Shown: in pieces, positions 1 through 8,239 of the stretch
How positions within the stretch are numbered: position 1 is the stretch's first letter
Layout of the letters: each line of letters begins with the position of its first letter
DNA from: a virus
Virus record (IMG/VR): IMGVR_UViG_3300025727_000050
Coordinates: 1-24,975 of that record
Direction: 5' to 3' (one strand)
Length of the DNA: 24,975 bases
Translations under genes and position numbers: made by a program
Notes under the pieces: generated by a model
What the model was told of the DNA's origin: nothing
Databases searched by the model: none
Seen by the model: only the letters and a program-made list of their open reading frames with translations

Positions 1-1
1 T

Positions 2-499
2 CATATTTTTTCGGAAGAATCAAATAAGAAAAAAAGCAAATCATTAAAAGGAAGAATTCGTTCTAAAGAACATTCTATGAATATTAGTAAAGGCTTGCTG
101 GGTAGAAATTTATCTGATGAACATCGTAAAAATATTAGTAAGACAATGTTTGGAGTAACTAAATCTGAAGAACATTGTAATAATATTAGCAAAGGTCTTA
201 CTGAAAAAAAATTAACAGAATCTCATCGTAAAAGTATTAGTGATGCGTTAATGGGCATACCATTATCTAAAGAACGATGTCGAAATATGAGCATTGGCAG
301 AACAGGTATGAAATTTTCAAGAGTTGAATGCCCATCATGTGGTGTAGTTGGTGGAATAAATTTGATGCATCGATATCATTTTGAAAATTGTGGACGGATA
401 CATAAACAAAAAATAGATACTTGTCCTAACTGTGATAAAACTGGAGGAGTAACTAATATGAAACGATATCATTTCAATAATTGTAGGAGCAAAAAATGA
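2..499 (+). CDS. Homing endonuclease, C-terminal part (NUMOD3 repeats and paired zinc fingers), 5' end outside window
   Basis: The reading frame is open from base 2, well before the first ATG at 77, so the gene starts upstream of the window. The visible part is a series of about four NUMOD3-like DNA-binding repeats (SxEHxxNISKxLxGR type, roughly bases 15-310). Two zinc-finger-like units follow, each with CPxC, a GG, then M+RYHF and NC. This tail is known from phage GIY-YIG and HNH homing endonucleases; no catalytic domain lies inside the window, so the nuclease class cannot be told. The last codons (NCRSKK) are encoded by the RBS of the next gene, and the stop overlaps the next ATG as ATGA. 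This fits an element inserted just before a conserved gene. Confidence 0.8.
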   Translation, partial: HIFSEESNKKKSKSLKGRIRSKEHSMNISKGLLGRNLSDEHRKNISKTMFGVTKSEEHCNNISKGLTEKKLTESHRKSISDALMGIPLSKERCRNMSIGRTGMKFSRVECPSCGVVGGINLMHRYHFENCGRIHKQKIDTCPNCDKTGGVTNMKRYHFNNCRSKK

Positions 500-804
500 T
501 TGAATTACCGATTAAAAAAGGCGACACTGTAAAAATGGGTAAATTTAAGAATAAGCCAGTAGTAATTAAATCTATTAAATGGAATGAAAAGGGGGATTTA
601 TTGATAAATGATCGCCCAGCACTTAAATTTAGACTTTTTAAAACTGTAAATATTTTCGACAAAGGTTTTACTGAGGACATAAAACGTGATAGTGAAGGAT
701 ATGGTAAATATAAAGAACCAATGGATAGTGAATTTGATGAACCGTCAAAAACTAAGAAGTTAGAAGGTAAGTCTACTTATAAAAAAATAATGGAGATGGA
801 ATAA
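496..804 (+). CDS. Conserved small phage protein, function unknown
   Basis: 102 residues. The N-terminal half (about residues 5-55) starts with IKKGDTVKMGKFKNKPVVIK and looks like a small beta-barrel (SH3/KOW-like) domain. It then has LLINDRPALKFRLFK, a pattern I associate with small proteins of marine T4-like phages. The C-terminal half is charged and probably disordered. The start overlaps the preceding endonuclease stop (ATGA) and has an AGGAG at 485-489. It sits at the left end of the small-gene cluster before the terminase. The SH3-like fold is inferred from the strand pattern, and no function can be given. Confidence 0.6.
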   Translation: MIELPIKKGDTVKMGKFKNKPVVIKSIKWNEKGDLLINDRPALKFRLFKTVNIFDKGFTEDIKRDSEGYGKYKEPMDSEFDEPSKTKKLEGKSTYKKIMEME

Positions 805-1118
805 TGGAATGGTTAAAGAAGTTAATTATTGCGATTTTAGGACTTTTCGGGTTGAGCACATTACTGAGTGCAAAAAAATCAAAAGAAGCCAAAGAGTTGA
901 AGAGGGTTATTAAAGAGAACAAGAAAAAAGAAGAAGTGGTACTAAAAGAAATAAAAACTTTACAGAAAAATAAGAAGAAAAACAAGAAAGAAATAACAAA
1001 ATTAAAACGGAAATTGACTAAAACTAAAAAAGATGTCCAGAAAATGGAAACAGCCTTTGAAAATGATGACGCAGATGATGCAGCAGAATTTTTAAGGAAA
1101 TTTTCCAAAAGTAAATAA
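804..1118 (+). CDS. Small membrane-anchored coiled-coil protein
   Basis: 104 residues with a single hydrophobic segment at about residues 5-22 (LIIAILGLFGLSTLLSA). A long, very lysine- and glutamate-rich predicted coiled coil (about 24-84) and an acidic tail (FENDDADDAAEF) follow. One N-terminal membrane span plus a coiled coil is the layout of an inner-membrane spanin (Rz-like) and of other phage envelope proteins. No family motif proves either role. Its ATG directly abuts the upstream stop (ATGGAATAATGG region), suggesting translational coupling. A second membrane/coiled-coil protein lies two genes downstream (1420-1794), so a lysis-related pair is possible but unproven. Confidence 0.6.
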   Translation: MEWLKKLIIAILGLFGLSTLLSAKKSKEAKELKRVIKENKKKEEVVLKEIKTLQKNKKKNKKEITKLKRKLTKTKKDVQKMETAFENDDADDAAEFLRKFSKSK

Positions 1119-1139
1119 TTATATATAAGGAGAAATTAA

Positions 1140-1418
1140 ATGGCAGATGCAGGGACAATGTTCAGATCATTACCAACAGACCAAAAGCTTGGTGATTACA
1201 ATGGTATAACAAAAGTACTATCGAGTACAACAGTAGAATTCACTGGATCAAACGCTGGAGCTGCATTTATAGTTGAAAATACTACAAACGTGGTTGTTCA
1301 CGGATCAGGTGGTGGAACACTACCATCGACAGTATTAAACACGAAAACACTATATCCAATTGGAGTAAACAAAGTAGTAATTGGTGAAACCGGTGTAGTC
1401 TACGTATTACATAGATAA
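1140..1418 (+). CDS. Small putative virion structural protein
   Basis: 92 residues, rich in Gly, Thr, Val and Ser with few charges, giving a beta-rich profile unlike its neighbours. It begins MADAGTMFRSLPTDQKLGDY and ends GVVYVLHR. A good RBS (AAGGAGAAATTAAATG, 1128-1142) decides the start. The composition and the location directly upstream of the terminase suggest a small head or neck decoration protein. That is inference from composition and context only, since I cannot match it to a named T4 protein. Confidence 0.55.
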   Translation: MADAGTMFRSLPTDQKLGDYNGITKVLSSTTVEFTGSNAGAAFIVENTTNVVVHGSGGGTLPSTVLNTKTLYPIGVNKVVIGETGVVYVLHR

Positions 1419-1419
1419 T

Positions 1420-1794
1420 ATGAAATATATTTGGATAGTATTATTATCCACTGTTCTGTTCGGGCAACAGACTTTTACAGACGAACAGGTAGTGGCTATA
1501 GCAAATCAAATAAAAGAACTTCAGTATTCTGATAGCACTAAATCTGTGCAACTTGGAATATACGAAGAATTACTGGTTGGTTATAATGAACAGGCTAAAA
1601 CCGATTCTACTTTATTATTAAAGAAAGATGAACAGATTGGATTATTAGAAGAACGTAATGATTTATTGGAAAAACAAGTGAAACTTTCCAAGCCTTCGTG
1701 GTATGAAAATAAATGGCTATATTTCACATACGGAGCAGCATCTATAATTATACCTACGTATTTTGGAATAAAAATTGTGGAAGTAGCAAAGTAA
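1420..1794 (+). CDS. Secreted/membrane coiled-coil protein, spanin-like topology
   Basis: 124 residues. The N-terminus (MKYIWIVLLSTVLFGQQ) looks like a signal peptide or anchor. The middle (about 40-90) is a charged coiled coil (DEQIGLLEERNDLLEKQVKL). A C-terminal hydrophobic stretch (about 98-118, YFTYGAASIIIPTYFGIKIV) looks like a transmembrane segment. The protein could span the periplasm; a role in lysis or envelope interaction is inferred only from topology and from the neighbouring coiled-coil gene at 804-1118. The ATG is 1 base after the previous stop, and the gene ends directly against the terminase ATG at 1795. Confidence 0.6.
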   Translation: MKYIWIVLLSTVLFGQQTFTDEQVVAIANQIKELQYSDSTKSVQLGIYEELLVGYNEQAKTDSTLLLKKDEQIGLLEERNDLLEKQVKLSKPSWYENKWLYFTYGAASIIIPTYFGIKIVEVAK

Positions 1795-3372
1795 ATGAGT
1801 AATAGCCAAAACATAAAAGAAATAATAAAGGCCGAATACATAAAGTGTGCTAAAGACCCAATATACTTTCTAAAAAAGTATGCTGTCATTCAACATCCAA
1901 TAGACGGTAAAATTCCATTTTCCTTATATGATTTCCAAGAAAAAACATTAGAAGATTTTAATAAGCACAATTATAATATTATTCTCAAAGCTCGTCAGTT
2001 AGGAATATCCACTCTCGTAGCTGGTTATTCATTATGGATGATGACCTTTCAAACAGACAAGAATATATTGGTTATTGCTACCAAACAGGATACAGCAAAA
2101 AATCTCGTAACAAAAATACGAGTTATGCATGCTAATCTTCCAAATTGGGTAAAATCCAGTTGTACGGAGGATAATAAATTATCTTTAAAATATTCAAATG
2201 GTTCACAAGTAAAGGCAATTTCCAGTGGTGAAGATAGTGGTAGATCAGAAGCATTATCATTATTGATACTCGATGAAGCCTCATTTATTCCAAAAATTGA
2301 TGCAATATGGACAGCGGCACAAAGTACCTTATCTACTGGTGGTCAATGTATTGCATTAAGCACACCCAATGGAGTAGGAAATTGGTTTCATAAAACATGG
2401 GCTGGAGCTGAAGAAGGGAAAAATGATTGGAATTTCATTAAACTCCATTGGACAGTACACCCAGATAGGGAACAAGATTGGAGAGATGACCAAGATAAAC
2501 TATTAGGTCCTTCAATGGCAGCACAAGAATGTGATTGCTCATTCATCACATCTGGTCAAACTGTAATTGATGGTGTTATACTTGAAGAATATAAAAATAC
2601 CCACATTGAAGAACCAATGGAAAAAAGGGGATTTGATAGTAATTTATGGATATGGAGACCACCAGATTACACACAAGATTATGTATTGAGTGCTGACGTT
2701 GCCCGTGGTGATGGTAATGACTTTTCAGCATTCCACGTAATAGATGTACAGAAAATGGAACAAGTAGCGGAATATAAAGGAAAAATATCCACAAAAGATT
2801 TTGGTAATTTATGTATGAATACTGCAGTAGAATATAACAACGCGTTACTCGTTATTGAAAATGCATCAATAGGTTGGGCAGCAATACAGCAAGTTATAGA
2901 CAGAGATTATGATAATTTGTTTTATACGAGTAAGGATTTACACTACGTGGATGTTCAGCGTCAAATATCAAATAAATATAGAAATATGGATCAAAAGATG
3001 GTCCCGGGTTTCAGTATGACCATGAAAACACGACCATTAGTAATAGCAAAATTAGAAGAGTATTTTAGAGAAAAAACTGTAATAGTTCATTCATCTAGAT
3101 TGATAGAAGAATTGTTTGTATTTATTTACCACAATTTTAAGGCACAGGCAATGGAAGGATATAATGATGATCTTTCAATCAGTCTTGCAATAGGTATGTG
3201 GGTTAGAGATACAGCATTAAGATTAAAATCAGAAGGAATAGCATTACAGAAAGATGTATTAAGTAGAACATTAGATTACGAAGCAGTTTACCAACCAATG
3301 GATAATAGAAATGATTCTTGGGAAATGGAAGTTGCTGGAGAAAAAGAAAATTTAACATGGTTAATAAAATAA
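1795..3372 (+). CDS. terL: Large terminase subunit (T4 gp17-like packaging ATPase/nuclease)
   Basis: 525 residues, somewhat shorter than T4 gp17 (610). The N-terminal ATPase has a classic terminase Walker A variant at about residues 65-74 (KARQLGISTL), Walker B at 156-161 (LILDEA) and a coupling motif STPNG near 189-193. The C-terminal RNase H-like nuclease has acidic residues in SADVARGDGNDFSAF (D301), LLVIENAS (E355) and GYNDDLSISLA (D458/D459). Together these form the motor that pumps DNA into the prohead through the portal and cuts the concatemer. The ATG follows the upstream stop directly and has only a weak RBS, so translation is probably coupled. A homing endonuclease separates it from the portal gene. 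Confidence 0.95.
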   Translation: MSNSQNIKEIIKAEYIKCAKDPIYFLKKYAVIQHPIDGKIPFSLYDFQEKTLEDFNKHNYNIILKARQLGISTLVAGYSLWMMTFQTDKNILVIATKQDTAKNLVTKIRVMHANLPNWVKSSCTEDNKLSLKYSNGSQVKAISSGEDSGRSEALSLLILDEASFIPKIDAIWTAAQSTLSTGGQCIALSTPNGVGNWFHKTWAGAEEGKNDWNFIKLHWTVHPDREQDWRDDQDKLLGPSMAAQECDCSFITSGQTVIDGVILEEYKNTHIEEPMEKRGFDSNLWIWRPPDYTQDYVLSADVARGDGNDFSAFHVIDVQKMEQVAEYKGKISTKDFGNLCMNTAVEYNNALLVIENASIGWAAIQQVIDRDYDNLFYTSKDLHYVDVQRQISNKYRNMDQKMVPGFSMTMKTRPLVIAKLEEYFREKTVIVHSSRLIEELFVFIYHNFKAQAMEGYNDDLSISLAIGMWVRDTALRLKSEGIALQKDVLSRTLDYEAVYQPMDNRNDSWEMEVAGEKENLTWLIK

Positions 3373-3384
3373 TAAGAGGGTAAA

Positions 3385-4176
3385 ATGGCAGAATATAAAA
3401 GAAATTGTCCAACTTGTAATAAAAAATTAACTTATACAAGTACGTCTGGATATACTTATTCAAATAAAATAAATTCTAATTGCAATTCGTGTTCTCACAT
3501 TGGAAAAATGAAAATTTTAAATGAAAAAAAATATGAGAGATTTTGTCCAAAATGTATTGTGGAAGTTTTACATACTACCAAATATAGACGAGACTTAGCA
3601 ATCAAAAATGAAAGTTTGTGTAGGAGTTGCTCACAGAAAGGTAGAATTTTATCTGAAGATCATATAAAAAATATAAGTATATCAATGTCTGGAAAAAATA
3701 ATCCATTTTATGGAAAGAAACGTCCAGAATTTAGTAAATTAAGAATGGGTCATGAAGTGAGTAACGAAACAAGAAAAAAATTAAGTATTGCAAATACTGG
3801 AAACATTCATACAGAAAAAACAAAGAAAAAACAAAGAATATCTGCCATAAGAAGAATTGAACGAACTGAATTAAATGGAGGTCAATTGATACCAAACTAC
3901 AACCCAGACGCCTGTAAAATAATAGAAAACTACGGAAAAGAAAACGGCTACAACTTCCAACACGCAGAAAATGGTGGTGAAGTAAGAATAGGTGGATATT
4001 ATCCAGATGGATTAGATGAAAATAGAAAAACAATTATAGAAGTTGATGAAAGTCATCATTTTAAGAATGGTGAATTAAGAAAGAAGGATATAAAACGACA
4101 AACATATCTTGAAAGTTTAGGATATGATGTTATACGAATTAAATTAAATAGGAGTAATATAAGTTATGGCAGATAA
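3385..4176 (+). CDS. Homing endonuclease: zinc fingers, NUMOD3 and Vsr/EDxHD-like nuclease domain
   Basis: 263 residues. Two CxxC-CxxC zinc ribbons come first (C8/C11 with C33/C36; C54/C57 with C79/C82). NUMOD3-like repeats (about 84-150, SEDHIKNISISMSGKNNPFYG) follow. The C-terminal nuclease has IPNYNPDACKIIENYG, HAENGGEV, YYPDGLDENRKTIIEVDESHH and ends GYDVIRIKL. The D-x(n)-E-V-D-x-x-H-H arrangement resembles the Vsr-like EDxHD homing endonucleases. The gene sits exactly between terminase and portal. Its last codons are formed by the portal RBS (GGAG, 4151-4154), and it overlaps the portal by 11 bases. The segment around 3885-3975 is visibly richer in C (AAC, TAC, TTC codons) than the N-terminal half, hinting at a domain fusion. 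Confidence 0.85.
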   Translation: MAEYKRNCPTCNKKLTYTSTSGYTYSNKINSNCNSCSHIGKMKILNEKKYERFCPKCIVEVLHTTKYRRDLAIKNESLCRSCSQKGRILSEDHIKNISISMSGKNNPFYGKKRPEFSKLRMGHEVSNETRKKLSIANTGNIHTEKTKKKQRISAIRRIERTELNGGQLIPNYNPDACKIIENYGKENGYNFQHAENGGEVRIGGYYPDGLDENRKTIIEVDESHHFKNGELRKKDIKRQTYLESLGYDVIRIKLNRSNISYGR

Positions 4177-6025
4177 AAGTTTACGGAGCCGTCTCCGCCG
4201 ATTATTCAGCACAAATGCTATCGTTAGACACGCTGGTGGTAAAAAGTTAAAAATTGCTGATACAAACCAAGTTCAGAACGCTACAAGAAACAGTCTTGTG
4301 GACAGATGGTCCAGAATACACACCAATTTAACAACTGGTGGATATGGACACGCTCAAGCAATTAGTTTCCAAGCACAACGTCTTGGATTATTCAAAGATT
4401 ATGAAGAAATGGATAATGACGCAATCCTGTCAAGTGCATTGGATATTTATGCTGATGAAAGTACGTTACGATCCGAATATGGTAAAGTGTTAGAAATTAG
4501 ATCTGAAAATGAAAATATTCATGATATATTACATAATTTATATTACGATGTTTTGAATATAGAATTCAATCTCTGGCCATGGGTTCGTAATATGTGCAAA
4601 TACGGTGACTTCTATCTTTATTTGGATATTAAGGAAAAATATGGCATTACAAATATAGTACCACTTTCAGCGTATGATGTTACTCGTATAGAGGGTGAAG
4701 ATCCAGATAATCCATACATGACACAGTTCGTAGTGGAGCACGGTGACGCGAGACATAGTTCAAATATGAATGGCAACAAAGAATTGGAAAATTATGAAAT
4801 GGCACATTTCAGATTACTATCAGATTCAAATTTCCTACCTTATGGTAAAAGTATGATTGAAGGTGGTCGTAAAATCTGGAAACAACTTTCACTTATGGAA
4901 GACGCTATGTTAATCCATCGTATTATGAGAGCACCAGAAAAGAGAATTTTCAAATTTGACATTGGAAACATCCCACCTGCAGAAGTTGATAACTTCATGC
5001 AAAAAGTTACAAATAAAATGAAGAAAGCTCCAGTTATGGATACAGCAACTGGTGATTACAATTTAAAATACAACATCCAAAATCTTACAGAGGACTTTTT
5101 TATCCCTGTTCGTGGTGGCGATAGTGGAACGTCAATAGAAACTTTAAGTGGTCTTACATACGAAGCTGTGGACGATATAGAGTATTTGAGAAATAAACTC
5201 CTAGCAGCATTAAAAATCCCAAAACCATTTCTTGGTTATGATGAAAACGTAAGTGGAAAAGCTACTCTTGCAGCCGAAGATGTTCGTTTCGCAAGAACAA
5301 TAGAACGACTCCAACGAATAGTAACAAGTGAATTAACTAAAATTGGTATCGTTCATTTATATGCACAAGGTTATACTGACGCTGACCTAGTCAATTTTGA
5401 ATTGAAACTTACAAACCCATCCACAATATACGAAGAAGAAAAGATAGAGTTATGGAACAACAAACAAAGTCTTGCGTCAAGTATGATGGACTCCAAAATA
5501 GCAGATACAGAATGGATTTACAATAACATTTTCAAGTTTACAGAAGAAGAGAAGAAGAATGTTAGACTCGGTATTATTAAAGACCAAAAACGTAAATTCA
5601 GATGGGATCAGATAGAACAAGAGGGAAATGACCCAGTTCAAAGTGAGGAAGCAGTTGGAACTCAAGGTGCTATGGCAGGTCAAGATCAACAAGGTGGTGG
5701 TAGTCCATTTGGGAGAACCGGAAAAGAATTAGATATGGAAATGCCAGACGACGGTTGGCCAGGAAGTGGTCGTCCAAAAGAAGGTCCAAAATATGGTAAA
5801 GATTCGAGTATCAGAGGTCGTGATCCATTAGGGTCACATGATAAAAGAAAGGCAAGTAGTGGTAGTCCGAAATATGGACTCGCATTAGCACACTACGATA
5901 CATTAAAGAAAAGTTTAGGTAAAATTGGTAAAGAAGATAGGAAGATTTTATTTGAAGCTAGTGATGTAGAAGAAGAATATAAAAATGAATTATCATCATC
6001 GTTAAGTAACGAAATAAATGATTGA
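4166..6025 (+). CDS. gp20: Portal vertex protein (T4 gp20-like)
   Basis: 619 residues; T4 gp20 has 524. It forms the dodecameric ring through which DNA enters and leaves the head. Recognisable features are the N-terminal YEEMDNDAILSSALDIYADE region, LWPWVRNMCKYGDFYLYLDI, the core segment MLIHRIMRAPEKRIFKFDIG (start near residue 249), and LAALKIPKPFLGYDE followed by the ARTIERLQRIV helix region. The C-terminal ~130 residues after about 490 are a Gly/Ser/Asp-rich linker plus a charged helix, an extension not found in T4. The ATG lies inside the 3' end of the upstream endonuclease gene, with GGAG at 4151-4154. Confidence 0.95.
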   Translation: MADKSLRSRLRRLFSTNAIVRHAGGKKLKIADTNQVQNATRNSLVDRWSRIHTNLTTGGYGHAQAISFQAQRLGLFKDYEEMDNDAILSSALDIYADESTLRSEYGKVLEIRSENENIHDILHNLYYDVLNIEFNLWPWVRNMCKYGDFYLYLDIKEKYGITNIVPLSAYDVTRIEGEDPDNPYMTQFVVEHGDARHSSNMNGNKELENYEMAHFRLLSDSNFLPYGKSMIEGGRKIWKQLSLMEDAMLIHRIMRAPEKRIFKFDIGNIPPAEVDNFMQKVTNKMKKAPVMDTATGDYNLKYNIQNLTEDFFIPVRGGDSGTSIETLSGLTYEAVDDIEYLRNKLLAALKIPKPFLGYDENVSGKATLAAEDVRFARTIERLQRIVTSELTKIGIVHLYAQGYTDADLVNFELKLTNPSTIYEEEKIELWNNKQSLASSMMDSKIADTEWIYNNIFKFTEEEKKNVRLGIIKDQKRKFRWDQIEQEGNDPVQSEEAVGTQGAMAGQDQQGGGSPFGRTGKELDMEMPDDGWPGSGRPKEGPKYGKDSSIRGRDPLGSHDKRKASSGSPKYGLALAHYDTLKKSLGKIGKEDRKILFEASDVEEEYKNELSSSLSNEIND

Positions 6026-6039
6026 TTATTAGAAGTTTT

Positions 6040-6049
6040 TATATTTATA
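6040..6049 (+). promoter_or_regulatory. Candidate late promoter motif TATATTTATA
   Basis: TATATTTATA lies 33 bases upstream of the 6083 start, in one of the few real intergenic gaps. The same 10-mer recurs in other gaps at 15134-15143 and 17344-17353, with a 9/10 match at 17481-17490. T4-like late promoters are short AT boxes (TATAAATA). This motif may be the equivalent here, but AT-rich DNA makes chance matches likely. Confidence 0.35.
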
Positions 6050-6082
6050 GATGAAGAAATATACTTATTTAGGAGTTAAATT

Positions 6083-6949
6083 ATGAGTCAAAGAGTACGT
6101 CATAGTAAAATTAAGAATACTGGGATACTTTTCGAATTACTATCTCGTCAGATCACAGTAGACGTGATGAATGATAATGCGAAAAGCAAATCAGTTGAAA
6201 TTTTAAAGAAATTTTTCAATGAGGGAACGGAGTTAGGTAAAGAGAATCAACTCTATCAAGTTTTATTAAAGGAAAATTATAATTCACCACGGAAAGCTGA
6301 AAAATTACTTGAAGTAGTTTTAAAGTCAAGGGAAAAACTACAGAACAAAAAATTACGAACTGAAAAATATAATTTAATTAAGAAAATTAAAGAAAATTAT
6401 AAAGTAGAAGATTTTTTTAATGTGAGAATACCTAATTACAAGGTATATGCTTCAATATATAAGTCATTTCTTGCAGAAACTACTCCGGTATTTGATCCAG
6501 CAGATGAAGTAAATAGTACATTTACTATAATGGAACACATCACACGAAATAAAACAAAACCGAGAAATACAGACAATAAAACTCTTGCTGAATTCAAAAA
6601 AGAAGATACAGATTTACGATTGTTGTCTTATCAGTTAATGGTGGATAATTTTAATGGTAAATATAAAACTCTTAATTCAATGCAACGAAATCTATTAAAA
6701 GAATATGTAAATAACATTTCTAATACAAATTCATTAAGAGAATTTATCAACGGTGAAGTTAAAAAGGTAAAAGAGATTTTGACTAAATCACTACCAAAGA
6801 TTACTGATAAAATTACTAAAATTAAGTTAAAAGAATCTATAGCACAAGCTGATACTCTAACAAAAGGTAAAATTGTTAGAGATAAGCAGGTTGTATCACT
6901 AATGAGATATTATTCACTTATTGGAGAACTTAGAAATGTCGTTAAATAG
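6083..6949 (+). CDS. Conserved head-region protein of T4-like phages, function unknown
   Basis: 288 residues, highly charged and almost entirely helical. The opening RHSKIKNTGILFELLSRQIT is a pattern I recognise from proteins next to the portal gene in marine T4-like phages. The rest (LKKFFNEGTELGKENQLYQ, the MEHITRNKTK region, and a C-terminal GELRNVVK) gives no catalytic signature. The start has AGGAG at 6071-6075. It has no capsid-targeting leader, unlike the genes that follow. A structural or assembly role is inferred from position. The 3' end overlaps the next gene by 14 bases. Confidence 0.65.
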   Translation: MSQRVRHSKIKNTGILFELLSRQITVDVMNDNAKSKSVEILKKFFNEGTELGKENQLYQVLLKENYNSPRKAEKLLEVVLKSREKLQNKKLRTEKYNLIKKIKENYKVEDFFNVRIPNYKVYASIYKSFLAETTPVFDPADEVNSTFTIMEHITRNKTKPRNTDNKTLAEFKKEDTDLRLLSYQLMVDNFNGKYKTLNSMQRNLLKEYVNNISNTNSLREFINGEVKKVKEILTKSLPKITDKITKIKLKESIAQADTLTKGKIVRDKQVVSLMRYYSLIGELRNVVK

Positions 6950-7517
6950 GGAAAGTCTAATACGAAAACTCGTCCGTGAACTTATTAAACAAGAATTAGA
7001 TGAGGCAAATTCAACTGCAAGTGTAGGTGGTAGTTATAATACACCACACGCTTTCAGTGGTAGTAATAAAAAGGGTACTAAAAAAGGAAAGGCTGGATAC
7101 ACGAAAGGTCACGAAGAACCAACTCGTGGAACTGGTTTATATGTCACAAAGAACCCAAAATTGAGAAAAGAGTCTATAAACGAATCAAAAACTCCAGGAT
7201 TTACCAACAGGAAATTCGGTGATCCACTTCCAACTTTAGCTGGTATCATGAAAAATCACAAATCAAAAGTAAGAGAGGGAAAGTATCATGATTACAGAAA
7301 TGATGAATCGATGAGTGCTAAACAAAAAATTGGTCAGTCAATGAGAGAAGTCCGTGATAAACTAAATGAGTTAGATAAGTTAGTTAAGATGAATGTCAAA
7401 CTAAAAACCGAGCTGTCCATTGATTCCAGAAGCTACTGGAAAAACACTCACAAAGCCATGGGCAAGATTAGTGAAAAATTGGTGAAATTATCCAATAAAA
7501 TTGGGAAACTGTATTAA
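6936..7517 (+). CDS. Putative capsid-core protein with gp21-cleavable leader and internal cleavage site
   Basis: I choose ATG 6936 (193 residues) over an upstream TTG at 6921, because GGAG at 6923-6926 is then correctly spaced. The N-terminus MSLNRESLIRKLVRELIKQE followed by LDE is a basic amphipathic helix ending in an LxE prohead-protease-type site (residue 23). A second site, ESINE (7170-7184, residue 83), is followed directly by the PGFT...GDPLPTL module (7194-7259) shared with three other genes here. The C-terminal third is helical and resembles the ends of the next two proteins. Cleavage at both sites would give two mature peptides. Function after cleavage is unknown. Confidence 0.7.
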   Translation: MSLNRESLIRKLVRELIKQELDEANSTASVGGSYNTPHAFSGSNKKGTKKGKAGYTKGHEEPTRGTGLYVTKNPKLRKESINESKTPGFTNRKFGDPLPTLAGIMKNHKSKVREGKYHDYRNDESMSAKQKIGQSMREVRDKLNELDKLVKMNVKLKTELSIDSRSYWKNTHKAMGKISEKLVKLSNKIGKLY

Positions 7518-7525
7518 GGCCTAAA

Positions 7526-7714
7526 ATGCCCTTTACAGAAAATAAAAAGTCCTATTTGGACTCTTTGTTTAGTATTTCTACTTTATTAAAACGATGGCAC
7601 ACCGAAATACAAAACAAAGATATAAATAAGAATTATATGATTGATTCACTAAATAAGTGGATTAAGAAACTTGAAAAGTTAAGACATGAAATAATGATGG
7701 GGAAATCAAAATGA
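7526..7714 (+). CDS. Small helical protein, no leader
   Basis: 62 residues, MPFTENKKSYLDSLFSISTL onward, predicted as two helices, ending with IKKLEKLRHEIM. It has no targeting leader. The last part resembles the C-terminal helical units of the genes on either side (6936-7517 and 7711-7953), so it may be a leaderless paralogue. The start has a modest AAGG at about 7516-7519. The stop overlaps the next ATG (ATGA). It is an open, well-packed member of the operon, but the evidence for its function is nil. Confidence 0.5.
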   Translation: MPFTENKKSYLDSLFSISTLLKRWHTEIQNKDINKNYMIDSLNKWIKKLEKLRHEIMMGKSK

Positions 7715-7953
7715 AAATAACTAAAACACAATTAAGACAAATAATCAAAGAAGAAGTAACTGAAGCTTATATAGATCCCGATGATGCACCTAAGATGTTA
7801 GTTGATGGGTTGAATACGTTGAGAAATGAGATTTTCAATGCAACTAAATATAAAGGTAAAGTAGAAGGATGGGCTGAAAAATACTATAGATCTGTACCTG
7901 GGATGTTGGATATGATATCTCGGCTGACTAAAATAATAGGGAAAATGAAATGA
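7711..7953 (+). CDS. Small putative capsid-targeted protein (MKITKTQLR leader)
   Basis: 80 residues. Leader MKITKTQLRQIIKEEVTE ends in a VxE site at residue 18, followed by A, matching prohead-protease specificity (aliphatic-x-Glu then a small residue). The mature part (about 62 residues) is helical: an acidic turn (YIDPDDAPKM), then helices around LVDGLNTLRNEIF, and ends MISRLTKIIGKMK, echoing the 6936-7517 protein. It is coupled to both neighbours by ATGA overlaps. The cargo function is unknown; delivery into the head is inferred from the leader. Confidence 0.65.
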   Translation: MKITKTQLRQIIKEEVTEAYIDPDDAPKMLVDGLNTLRNEIFNATKYKGKVEGWAEKYYRSVPGMLDMISRLTKIIGKMK

Positions 7954-8228
7954 AGACATTATTGGAATTAACTAAAGCACAATTAAAAGAAATAATTAGA
8001 GAAGAAATTTATCTTATAGAAAATAATTCAAATTTTGCTATTGATGCTAAAAATTCTATACAAAGTATAAAAATATCATCACTATTAAAGAAACAGTTTC
8101 CAAATGTTAAATATGAAAAAACTTCAACTTTTTTTGATTTTAGTGGTTATATTGATAAAAGTGTAGCCGATAAAATTTATAAAGCCCTAAAAGGAAGTGG
8201 TATAAAATTTAATGTCGATGGTATATAG
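7950..8228 (+). CDS. Small putative capsid-targeted protein
   Basis: 92 residues. Its leader variant MKTLLELTKAQLKEIIREE continues to LIE (about residue 24), another aliphatic-x-Glu site. The mature part has helix-strand character and contains TSTFFDFSGYIDKSVADKIY followed by KALKGSGIKF, which may form a compact alpha/beta fold of about 65 residues. It overlaps the upstream stop by ATGA. I do not recognise the domain. Confidence 0.6.
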   Translation: MKTLLELTKAQLKEIIREEIYLIENNSNFAIDAKNSIQSIKISSLLKKQFPNVKYEKTSTFFDFSGYIDKSVADKIYKALKGSGIKFNVDGI

Positions 8229-8239
8229 GAACAAATAAA

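Noticed and set aside
3203-3463. Minus-strand 86-codon hydrophobic frame at the terminase end
   Set aside because: Antisense of AT-rich coding sequence; no RBS and it overlaps two supported genes.
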